From: Candida dubliniensis CD36
Lineage: Eukaryota > Ascomycota > Pichiomycetes > Serinales > Debaryomycetaceae
NCBI RefSeq assembly: GCF_000026945.1
Contig: NC_012860.1
Coordinates: 1,178,001-1,242,000, forward strand
Length of the DNA stretch: 64,000 nucleotides
Direction of reading: 5' to 3'
In this document: positions 31,501 to 40,466 of the stretch, piece by piece
How the letters are laid out: the number at the start of each line of letters is the position of its first letter
Position numbering within the stretch: position 1 is the stretch's first letter
Notes under the pieces: generated by a model
Seen by the model: only the letters and a program-made list of their open reading frames with translations
The model's database searches: none
Told to the model about the DNA's origin: nothing
Made by a program: the position numbers and the translations under genes

Positions 31501-33223
31501 TGGCAAGGGAAGAGACCTTGGGTTTCAGTCGATTGTGAATTTTACCAAGAAAATTGGATCTGGAATGGGCGAACAACTTTTGTCAAGAGAATATTACTAT
31601 TTGGGGAGCATGCTACCAATTGACAAATTCTTGTCTTTTTATTATGCCCATGCTGGATTCCATATCAACAATTTGTCTATAATGTTGTCGGTAAAAGCTT
31701 TTATGTTTTTGTTGATGAGCCTTGGTGCATTAAACAATGGCACAGTAACATGCACGGAAGATAACCCAACCCCTGGCTGCCATAATTTAGTCCCTGTTCT
31801 AAACTGGATTTACCGTTTTGTGCTTTCAGTGTTTGTTTGTTTTTTTATTTCGTTTTTGCCTTTGATAATTCAAGAGTTTATTGAAAAGGGGCTACTTAAA
31901 GCAATTTTGCGAATCTTACTACACATTGTTTCTCTATCACCGTTTTTCGAAGTTTTTATGTGTCAAGTGTATTCAAGAGCATTAAGGGACAATTTTATTT
32001 TTGGTGAAGCAAAATATATTGCTACTGGACGAGGGTTTGCTATCTCCAGAGTATCATTTGCTACGTTGTATTCGCGATACGCCAGTTTATCAATATGCTA
32101 CGGTGGTGAAATATTCTTGGTGATTTTGTTTGCATCAGTTACTATCTGGAGAAAATCTTTACTATGGTTTGTAATCACCATTATATCCTTATGTTTGGCA
32201 CCGTTCATTTTCAATCCTCATCAATTTAATTTTGTTGATTTCTTTGTGGACTATAGGGATTATGTCAGATGGTTGACGAGGGGAAACTCCTCCCTCAAGG
32301 AACTGTCGTGGGCCCACTATACCAAAATCAGAAGAGCTCGGTTAACTGGAGAAAAGTTTGATGGTGGGTATGTTCTGGGCAGAAATACTGCCACATTCAA
32401 TTTGTTATTGGGGGAGGTAGCCTCACCGTTTATCAATTTGATATTGTATTTATTACCCTATTTGTTTCTTCATTCAAGTCAGAATCTACTTGCATTCAAT
32501 GTGAATAATCCACTTATAAAGTTGACAGCAGTTGTATTAGCACCCTATCTTGAGAATTCAGCGGTCCTTTTCTTTGTATGGCTAATGTCCTTGACACTTG
32601 CGCCATTGGTTGGAATTTGGTTTAAGAAAACACCAGCATTCTTTGCGGCTTTTGTACATTTTGCTTGTTTGATATTACACATTTTCAACCTCGAACTATT
32701 GTTATTTTTAGAAGATTGGAATATGGTTAAGCTCTTATCTGCTTTGTTAGTTATATTCAATTGCCATAGAGTCATCTCCAATTTTATCTTGATTTTGGTT
32801 GTATCAAGAGAACGGACAGAAAATGTCAACCAAGCCTGGTGGTCTGGTAAATGGTTTAGAAAGGGGTTAGGTGTTCATGTTGTTTCGCAGAACTTGCGTG
32901 AATTCATTGTCAAAACTTTGGAGTTGAACAAGTTTACTTTTGATTTCATTATCGGTCATTTTTTACTATTTTCTATGTTCCCGTTTTTGTTCATTCCGTA
33001 TGTGGATTCTTTACACACAAGTATGCTATTTTGGTTAAAACCAAGTCGCCAATTTTCTCGACCAATTATCAATCGATCTCAGCGAAGGAAACGGAATTGG
33101 CGTATCATAAAATACTTTATTCTTTTCCTGGGGATCTTGGGAATTTTTATTGCACTATTTGTGGTACCACCGATATTTCGTGATAAGTTGTCATTTATCA
33201 AAAAATGGGTTGGTCTTCAATAA
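28508..33223 (+). CDS. GSL1: Beta-1,3-glucan synthase catalytic subunit paralog (FKS family, GSL1/FKS3 type)
   Basis: The 1,571-residue protein is a GT48 glucan synthase. [25 protein letters not shown] (about 132-156) is the FKS1 N-terminal domain, hydrophobic segments flank a large cytosolic catalytic region (about 590-1040, with [20 protein letters not shown]), and a second membrane bundle closes the protein. It lacks roughly 200 N-terminal residues of Fks1 (about 1,897 residues in C. albicans), so it is one of the shorter paralogs. The enzyme adds glucose from UDP-glucose to beta-1,3-glucan at the plasma membrane with Rho1. Echinocandin hot-spot equivalents differ from the Fks1 consensus: FLILSLKDP (432-440) versus FLTLSLRDP, and NWIYRFVL (1099-1106) versus DWVRRYTL. 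The symbol GSL1 (alias FKS3) rests on recalled neighbourhood and is less certain than the family. Confidence 0.9.
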   Translation: [1571 protein letters not shown]

Positions 33224-33577
33224 TTGTTTGGGAATAAGATGCATGATATGACCCAAAAAAATACAGTTATATCTCATTGCTATATTAAAGTGATGATACT
33301 ATAATAAAGAAAACCTATTATTAGGAAGAAATACAGTTGTCGTAAAGAGTCATCATGACAAGGGAGTTTATCTATTATATATTCCATAGTGTCGTGATTA
33401 GCTTTAGTTTATAGCTATTTCCTCTATCTAGGAACTTCCTATTATTGTGTTACGACACTACTCCTTGTATAATCTTCTTTTTTTCTATGTCAGAAATTGT
33501 TTATGTTCTTAAATGCAGAATTTTTTTTTTTTTTTTTTCAGATCTCCATTCTGTACATTAGACTAAGTCAAGTATCA
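33224..33577. other. Intergenic between GSL1 and PET112
   Basis: This 354 bp gap ends in a T-tract (33522-33538) just before the PET112 start. Nothing else is visible. Confidence 0.5.
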
Positions 33578-35032
33578 ATGTTTGTTCGAAGACTACATAA
33601 GTTCAGCTACAACCCCAACTACAAGTTCAAATGTGGCCTTGAAATTCACACTCAATTAAAAACAAAATACAAGTTATTTTCATTGTCTCCAACAAGTTAT
33701 AATGAACCCCCAAACACAAAACTAAGTTATTTTGATGTAGGACTACCAGGGACACAACCATTATTGAATCCTGAAGCATTGCTATTGGCATTGAAAGCAT
33801 CCGTTGCATTAAATTGTGAGATACAACTGCACTCATCATTTGATAGAAAGCATTATTTTTATGCTGATCAACCTTTGGGATACCAAATAACGCAACACTA
33901 TTACCCTTTGGCAAAAAATGGATACGTCCAATTAAACAAGTTTGATGATGTACCTGATAAGGTAATCACATTAGAGCAAGTACAACTAGAACAGGATACA
34001 GGAAAAACAGTGAATTATGACGACAGAATAAATGTCGATTTAAATAGAGCAAACACGCCTTTGATTGAAGTTGTAACGAAACCCGATTTTGAAAACATAG
34101 ATCAGGTGCAGGCTTTTGTTAGAAAGTATCAATTGCTAGTGAGGCATTTGGATATATGTACTGGTGATCTAGAGACAGGTGCAATCAGGGTTGATGCCAA
34201 TATAAGTGTCAACGACAACCCGAGAGTAGAGATCAAAAACTTGGGTAGTTCCGGTGAAATTGTGGATGCATTGAAATATGAATACAATAGACAAGTGACT
34301 TTACTACAAAATAATGAAACAATAGTACAAGAAACCAGAGGCTGGAATGGAACTGGAACTGAATCACTCAGAAAAAAGGAAAACGCTGTGGATTATAGAT
34401 ACGTTCCAGATTCAGAGTTACCCGTAATTCGACTTGACAGTCATATACAAGAACAATTGGAAAATACACTTGACGAATTGCCTGATTCTGTTCTTGATAG
34501 GCTAACAAAAGAACCTTATAATTTGCAGCTAGCTCATGCAAGAAACTTGTTGTTTCAACCAGAAGTATTAAATTATTATGAGAACATTTTTGGAAGAATA
34601 AGAGATGCAAACAAATGGTTTTTTCATGAGCTTTTAGCTGCTTTTGCAAAGAGTGATGTTCAATTTCAAGTTGACATTGTCCTGACAAATATGCTTGTTG
34701 ATATTGTCCTGGCTGTAGAAAAGAATGAAATTTCGTTAACTGGAGCAAGAATTATCCTAAAGCACATAATACGGAATAAATCATTCAGTACTTTACCACA
34801 TCTTATTAAAGAACTTGATATTGGCAAGCCAGAAGCTTCTGCTGAGTTAGATGATACAATAAACGAAATTTGCCAGCAAATTATCAATACAAATGCTGAT
34901 GTTGTCGAGAAAATTGCCCGTGGCCATGCTAATGCTCTACAAGTTCTAATTGGTCAGGCCATGAAGGCCACGAAAGGTAAAGTACACGCAAAAGAATTTA
35001 GATCAAAATTTATGGAGCTACTTAACCAATGA
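33578..35032 (+). CDS. PET112: Pet112/GatB, mitochondrial aspartyl/glutamyl-tRNA amidotransferase subunit B
   Basis: The protein has 484 residues when started at the second in-frame ATG (33578, MFVRRLHKFSYNP). That start gives a short basic presequence directly before FKCGLEIHTQLKTKYKLFS, the conserved GatB opening. A longer frame exists upstream, but it is translated from a T-tract and adds hydrophobic filler. Further GatB motifs are YFDVGLPGTQPLLN, HYFYADQPLGYQITQ, LEQDTGKT, VDLNRANTPLIEVVTKPD and DYRYVPDSELP, followed by the C-terminal YqeY-like helical domain. The GatFAB complex converts Glu-tRNA(Gln) to Gln-tRNA(Gln) in mitochondria. It converges with STE3, with 68 bp between stop codons. 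Confidence 0.95.
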   Translation: MFVRRLHKFSYNPNYKFKCGLEIHTQLKTKYKLFSLSPTSYNEPPNTKLSYFDVGLPGTQPLLNPEALLLALKASVALNCEIQLHSSFDRKHYFYADQPLGYQITQHYYPLAKNGYVQLNKFDDVPDKVITLEQVQLEQDTGKTVNYDDRINVDLNRANTPLIEVVTKPDFENIDQVQAFVRKYQLLVRHLDICTGDLETGAIRVDANISVNDNPRVEIKNLGSSGEIVDALKYEYNRQVTLLQNNETIVQETRGWNGTGTESLRKKENAVDYRYVPDSELPVIRLDSHIQEQLENTLDELPDSVLDRLTKEPYNLQLAHARNLLFQPEVLNYYENIFGRIRDANKWFFHELLAAFAKSDVQFQVDIVLTNMLVDIVLAVEKNEISLTGARIILKHIIRNKSFSTLPHLIKELDIGKPEASAELDDTINEICQQIINTNADVVEKIARGHANALQVLIGQAMKATKGKVHAKEFRSKFMELLNQ

Positions 35033-35100
35033 AATACTTATTAAGAGGGTTCTTTAGAAGAGATTATTGCATTTTTTTTTTTTCATCAGGATACGATGGA

Positions 35101-36354
35101 TCACTTATCAGAAGCTTTCAGTTTCACTTGATACTTGTAAAATATTTGATCACTGGAAGAGTCGGTGTCTTTGATAATTGATTGTAATTCTCTAGGGACT
35201 CCGTCTTCTTTCACCAATGTTGCAGGTGATGATTGGAGTTGTTTCTCAAATCTAAAACTAGCATTTTCTTCCGATATAATCTGATGCATGACATCACCAA
35301 ACTGGTTTTCGATATCACGCATTGTTGAGGTATTAGTGAAAGATGTGGTGTTACTGAATTGAGATTTATTGGAATTAATTTTAGTTTGTGGCTCCATAGC
35401 TTTGATGGCTTGTTCTTGGGAAAATGCATCGTCTGTCTTTTTGTATCTAAATTTGTTTTGGATTTTATAGAAGATGGATTTATACATTTCAAGTGCATCT
35501 GATCCCAATCCAAATATAATAAAAGCAAGAACCGAGAGAATACAATTCACCAACCTATCATAGAATGTGAAAAACCCAAAATCATAGAAATAAATGACAC
35601 TCCACTCTTCATTATGAACTTGATCCCAATGGAAGGCATTTTTCAGAACTTCAGCTTGAGAAACAAAGTAATAAAGTGACAAAGGAACCATAGCAAAAAC
35701 AATGAGAAATGAGAATATTAGTAACCGTGCAAATCTTTTAATGTTTAACCCCGAATTGGTACACAAAAGGATATCCTTGACGTCTTTACGTTTCCTGAAA
35801 AAAGTGATTAAAGTTAAAATAGCAAATATTAATGCAACAATACTCCAAAGCACGGTCCAAATGGAAACCAAAAAAATAGAAGCATATGTAGCTGAGTAAA
35901 TGGTACTGCACCCCTGATACTTGACAATTGCGTACCTTGATCCTGTCACAATGTAATGAACAGCCATAACAAATATTGGGTTTATTAAGCAAATTGACAT
36001 ATCTATTGCAACTTTTTTCCAAGAACCTTGTTCCAAAAGGGTAGGATGTTTGGCACATAGAACAAAATACAAGTTCATAATCACACAAGCAATTGCACAA
36101 CATTTTCCAACAGAAGAGCCAGCATCTAACTTTCCAATAATGTCGCAATAGACCTGCCCATCCCAAGCTTCTTCAAAATTGTCACCACTCCATATCATGG
36201 TACTAATAAACCCAGTCAAATCAACATACATTAGCCAGAAAATCAATATGGTAGCAGGTAAATTTCTGCTTCTTATGTGCCATAAAAAGGGTGGAATCAA
36301 CAAACAAAAAGATATAATTAGGAAAGATCCCATTCCAGCTGCTCCTTTGTACAT
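35101..36354 (-). CDS. STE3: Ste3, a-factor pheromone receptor (class D GPCR)
   Basis: The 417-residue protein has seven hydrophobic segments within the first 300 residues and a long cytosolic tail. Family features are the N-terminal IPPFLWHIRSRNLPA, SSVGKCCAIACVIMNLYFVL (helix 3), the third cytosolic loop with KRKDVKDILLCTNSGLNIKRFARLL, and FYDRLVNCILSVLAFIIFGLG (helix 7). These match fungal Ste3 receptors for farnesylated a-factor. The Ser/Thr-rich tail (about 330-417) is the expected site of desensitising phosphorylation. Ste3 acts in alpha-type cells upstream of the mating MAP kinase pathway. The upstream gene is KAP123 on the same strand, and the 476 bp between them should hold its cell-type control. 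Confidence 0.93.
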   Translation of the reverse strand: MYKGAAGMGSFLIISFCLLIPPFLWHIRSRNLPATILIFWLMYVDLTGFISTMIWSGDNFEEAWDGQVYCDIIGKLDAGSSVGKCCAIACVIMNLYFVLCAKHPTLLEQGSWKKVAIDMSICLINPIFVMAVHYIVTGSRYAIVKYQGCSTIYSATYASIFLVSIWTVLWSIVALIFAILTLITFFRKRKDVKDILLCTNSGLNIKRFARLLIFSFLIVFAMVPLSLYYFVSQAEVLKNAFHWDQVHNEEWSVIYFYDFGFFTFYDRLVNCILSVLAFIIFGLGSDALEMYKSIFYKIQNKFRYKKTDDAFSQEQAIKAMEPQTKINSNKSQFSNTTSFTNTSTMRDIENQFGDVMHQIISEENASFRFEKQLQSSPATLVKEDGVPRELQSIIKDTDSSSDQIFYKYQVKLKASDK

Positions 36355-36830
36355 TTCGGCTCCGAATTTTATAAATAAGTCAAATTAAAGTTACCTATGT
36401 CTAAGTATGCTAAGGTATTAAAAAAAAAAATAGCAAAATGGTCAATTTTAGAAAAAGGGAACCAGAAGTTAAACTACTTTAAATATAAATGATCAGAGAC
36501 TTGCTAACAAAAAAGTATAAGTATTTATCATCTTTTAGATGTGTGAAGTGTTTAGAATTTCTATTCCTTTGCAATCCAAATTCGGGATTTTCCTCGTTTT
36601 TTAAACTTTTATTTTTTTTGCAACTAAGTAAATCAATTTCCCCTTTAGTGTTGCAAAGGAACAACACAAAAAAAAAGGGATCTCTAGATCTGTAATATAC
36701 TATTATCAGAAACAAAAAGGTTCTTTGAACAAACTGAAAACAATTAAAAGACAAATTTGATATTATTATACTTAGTTAAACATTTACATAGAATCTACAA
36801 AAAATTAAAAAAAGAAAAAAAAAAGTTTAA
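36355..36830. other. Intergenic, STE3 promoter and KAP123 3' end
   Basis: This 476 bp stretch separates two minus-strand genes. It is AT-rich with A- and T-tracts. I could not identify a convincing Mcm1 or alpha-specific site by eye. Confidence 0.45.
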
Positions 36831-39800
36831 CTAAGCTACGACTGATTTCAAAATTTCGTTGGATGAAACAACCCCTGAAAACTTTTGGTCCAAGTATTTC
36901 AATAATTCCACAACTCTGTTTCTCAAATCTTCACTAGAAAATTGCTTCAAGGAATCAATGTTTTCTTCTCTGCCCAAAGTTGATTCATTAATTAATTTTA
37001 TTCTTTCAGCGTCAGCTTTGAAAGCACCAGCAAACACCTCGACAATCTTTGGAGTTTGATTAACAATCAACTCGTTGTTAGATCCATATAACTTGATGAT
37101 CACTTCAAAAATTGGAGTATTCTCTTCAAGGCCAGTTTCTAATGGCAAATGAGCCAATAATGCTGGAAGAACATGTTCCAAAGGAACAGATTGTTCATGT
37201 TTTAAAATCATTCTTGAAACACAACCACAAGCATTTGCATATGATCTATTAACAACATCTTTAGCCTCTTCATCATCAATACTGTCGGCCTTTTTATCAA
37301 CTTTATTCAACAATTGGAATAATAATTGCAAAATGTGTGGGTATGTAGAAGAAAGGTCAACACTACTGTACTGGATAATTAAACCTATACCATAAGCTGC
37401 ATTACCTTTGACTTCAATTGATTTGTCGTTGGCAAGTTTATCACTGAAAATTTGCAAGAGCTCTTCTGAATAAGGATTAGCTTCTTTCATTCCTTCAACC
37501 ATTTCAGCAATAGCACCAATTGAACCAACTCTTAATGGCTTGGATTTACTGTTAAATTTAGCCAATATGACATCTTTGAAAGAACTGAAAATTTGAACAA
37601 AATCGGATTGCAATGCAAGTGACAAGTTAATCAAAACTTCTAATGTAGCCTCATTCAACATAACTTCAGTTTCAGAAGAATCTTCCTCTTCATTTGGCAT
37701 TTCGTCATCATCAATTTGACATTGGTGTTCTTGTTTCAAGAGCAACATCAAGGTTGTGCATAATTTTTCCAAAAGTTCCGTGTTACCTGGTTCATCAACA
37801 ACAAAGATAGGACCAAATGTAAAAAGCGCCGTAGCCACACCGTCCAAAATACTAGCTACCATAGTGGATTCAAATTCTTCTTCCAAAAGTGGGATAGAGA
37901 CTTTTCTGAGATTTTGAATCAATTGCAAAACATTGGCCTCGACATAAGATTGTTTTGGCACACCTTTAGGAGCTTTAAAGTTTTCACCTTGAACAGCAAC
38001 AAACATTGCCTTAGTAATTTTAAATAAACAGCTCATGGCACCTTCTCTCATACCGTAAGAGTTTTCAATTTGGTCTTGCAAGACAGCAATAGTTGATTCA
38101 ACATATGGGAAGAATTGATTACCAGTACCAACAGCTAATTCTCCCAAAGCAACAGAGGCCATTTCTTTTTCAATGGTAATACCAGTATGAATCTTCAATG
38201 GATCAGCATCCTCATCCTCATCATCATATTCAGGTTCGTCTTCTTCTGGATCGCCCAAGTTGAAACTGAATTCTTCTTGTTTCAAACATTCAAGAATTTT
38301 AGGAACAATTTGGTCCAAAAAGCCAGCAAACTCAGCTCCGTAAACTTTAGCCATGTTAGCAATAAAAGCGAAACCTGATTCTCTTATTCTGGAATGTTCT
38401 GAACTTAAAGAGTTATAGGCAGCTTCAACCAATGGTTTAGCATAAGCAGAGAATGATTCTGAACCAACTGCTCTGGCCATGGTAGAAATGTTTTCAAAAG
38501 TAACTGCTCTTAATTCTATGTCATCTTCAGTTAAACCTTCGACAGAAGCAGAGTTTGCAATAAAAGGTTCTAATTGTTGGACGGATGCTTCAAAATATGG
38601 AGTATAAGCTTTACCACTGGCAAAAGCAGTAGAACCAATGGCTGAAACAATGGAAGACTTCAAAGTTGCAGAATTGGCTTGTTGTAACATGTGAAATAAT
38701 TTGTGAGTTAATGGTTCAATATAATTGCCCATTGCATTGTGGCTCATGAATTCAATTAATCCATCTAAAGCAACACAAGCATGTCTATAAGCCACAACCG
38801 AGGAGGCGGAGTCAATAATTTCAATTATCAAAGGCAACAACTGTTCGTGGTACTCAGTAATAATGTCTTGAAGTTCTACAGTCAACTGACCCAATGTTTT
38901 CAAAGCGGCAACTTTGACTATAAGCTCAGAATCTTTCAAACCATTAACAATTGCTGGGATAATCTTTTGAATTTGAAGAGAAATAAAATCTGGCGCACCA
39001 GAAGAACTGACACCAATGGCCAACAATCCAGCTCTTCTTTCGAATTGATTGGATGAAGATAACATTTGCGGTAAGGCATCAAATAATGGATTGACAACTT
39101 GAGAAGGTGGCAATTCAGCACTCAAAACAGCTAACAAACGTAAAGCCAAAGAAGGAGGACTGTTTTCTTCATTTTCGTTTTCTTCATCTTCATTTTGTAA
39201 CTCGTCCTCGATATCAATTTCACCTGATGCTACCTTCAAAGCAACCAAGGTTATTTGAGGTCCCAATTTGTTTGCTGAGATCTTAGACTTTCTATAAGTG
39301 ACACAAGAAATCAAAAATTGCAAACCGAAAATCTTGAATTCCTCATCCAATTGAGGATTTGTAACCATCTCAGCAATGATTTGAATCATGGTGATCAAAT
39401 GGTCACCCACCAATCTGGAATCAACAAGGATTAAACTGTTGAAGACATTAAAAACGTTTTTGGCCAGTTCAATATCATCACCACTAATGACGTCTTTGAA
39501 AATATTAATCATGCTTGGAACAGTAGCTTGAAATTTGCCAGCCAATTGAATAATACGTTCCTCGTCTTCTTCGATGATTTGAGAAAGAACATCCAATGAC
39601 ATTATGGAGTTGATTCTAACTTCCTTAGATTCCGAATCATTCAATAAAGTATTAAATAATGTCAATAAATCACTGATATGAGGGACCACAGCAGCTATTT
39701 GAGATTCCAACAAAGCAAACAAAACAAAAGTACCAACCTCTCTAGTGTGAACATCACTGTTTTGAACTGCACTGAATAAGGTAGATAAAAGGTCTTGCCA

Positions 39801-40160
39801 TTCGTTTTTGTCCAAATCAATTTCTCCAATGGCAGCAATAACATAAGCTGATAAGTTTCTGAGACGTTTATTCTGTTCTCCAAAAGTACCTTTCAATAAG
39901 GATTCTCTGAGAGTTGGTTTCAATGAAGCATCAACTTGTTCCCATTTGTCCAATGCTAATTTTCTAGCCTCAACCAAGGATAACTGCTTTAATTCATCTT
40001 GGGTGGTTGTCTGGGAAATTTGAAGTAAAGCTGGTAATGCAATAGGGTTTGGATAAAAATCTTTGGTTAATTTACTTGAAGCTTGTTTGATTACAGAAGA
40101 GTCTGGAACCAAGGTTTGTTTTAAAGTTTCCTCCAATGATGATATAAATTGAGCATCCAT
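36831..40160 (-). CDS. KAP123: Kap123, importin beta family karyopherin (importin-4 type)
   Basis: The 1,109-residue protein is an all-helical chain of HEAT repeats. Its N-terminal segment fits an importin-beta domain (DFYPNPIALPALLQISQTTTQDELKQLSLVEARKLALDKW, about 30-72). Acidic loops occur at about 315 (EDELQNEDEENENEEN) and 630-640 (DPEEDEPEYDDEDEDAD), as usual for cargo and Ran handling. Length and pattern match Kap123, which imports ribosomal proteins and newly made histones H3/H4 into the nucleus through the pore. It lies upstream of STE3 and is divergent from no other gene. Confidence 0.95.
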   Translation of the reverse strand: MDAQFISSLEETLKQTLVPDSSVIKQASSKLTKDFYPNPIALPALLQISQTTTQDELKQLSLVEARKLALDKWEQVDASLKPTLRESLLKGTFGEQNKRLRNLSAYVIAAIGEIDLDKNEWQDLLSTLFSAVQNSDVHTREVGTFVLFALLESQIAAVVPHISDLLTLFNTLLNDSESKEVRINSIMSLDVLSQIIEEDEERIIQLAGKFQATVPSMINIFKDVISGDDIELAKNVFNVFNSLILVDSRLVGDHLITMIQIIAEMVTNPQLDEEFKIFGLQFLISCVTYRKSKISANKLGPQITLVALKVASGEIDIEDELQNEDEENENEENSPPSLALRLLAVLSAELPPSQVVNPLFDALPQMLSSSNQFERRAGLLAIGVSSSGAPDFISLQIQKIIPAIVNGLKDSELIVKVAALKTLGQLTVELQDIITEYHEQLLPLIIEIIDSASSVVAYRHACVALDGLIEFMSHNAMGNYIEPLTHKLFHMLQQANSATLKSSIVSAIGSTAFASGKAYTPYFEASVQQLEPFIANSASVEGLTEDDIELRAVTFENISTMARAVGSESFSAYAKPLVEAAYNSLSSEHSRIRESGFAFIANMAKVYGAEFAGFLDQIVPKILECLKQEEFSFNLGDPEEDEPEYDDEDEDADPLKIHTGITIEKEMASVALGELAVGTGNQFFPYVESTIAVLQDQIENSYGMREGAMSCLFKITKAMFVAVQGENFKAPKGVPKQSYVEANVLQLIQNLRKVSIPLLEEEFESTMVASILDGVATALFTFGPIFVVDEPGNTELLEKLCTTLMLLLKQEHQCQIDDDEMPNEEEDSSETEVMLNEATLEVLINLSLALQSDFVQIFSSFKDVILAKFNSKSKPLRVGSIGAIAEMVEGMKEANPYSEELLQIFSDKLANDKSIEVKGNAAYGIGLIIQYSSVDLSSTYPHILQLLFQLLNKVDKKADSIDDEEAKDVVNRSYANACGCVSRMILKHEQSVPLEHVLPALLAHLPLETGLEENTPIFEVIIKLYGSNNELIVNQTPKIVEVFAGAFKADAERIKLINESTLGREENIDSLKQFSSEDLRNRVVELLKYLDQKFSGVVSSNEILKSVVA

Positions 40161-40466
40161 ATTTAATTAAGTGTGTATGGAAGGGTGAATAGGGTAAGGG
40201 TAAGGTTTATAGAGTTAAACCAGGCGAGATGACCTTTTGATAGTAAATGAAATCAAAGGAAAAGCATGAAAGAAATAAAATTTTTTTTTTTTTCTTCTTA
40301 GATTAAATAAGATGAGCGCATCTTCCTCTAATTGATTTTGTTAGACGAATTTTTCAATTTGCCATACAAAAAAAAAGAGGATCATTCTCGTCTAATAAAT
40401 AAACCCACCCTGTCTTTACTACCACAACTACTACTATATTAAAAGGATACACAAACTCTTTCTACT
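40161..40466. other. Intergenic, KAP123 promoter
   Basis: This 306 bp gap has a T-tract near 40281-40294 and A-tracts. It is the likely KAP123 promoter and FAL1 3' end. Confidence 0.5.

Noticed and set aside
32249..32281. DYVRWLTRG (from 1251) as the echinocandin hot spot 2 equivalent
   Set aside because: Fks1 has the same DYRDYIRWLSRGN segment elsewhere, so this is a separate conserved motif. The true equivalent of DWVRRYTL is NWIYRFVL at 1099-1106.
33497..33577. N-terminal extension of PET112
   Set aside because: It is largely translated from a T-tract, and conserved GatB sequence begins shortly after the ATG at 33578.
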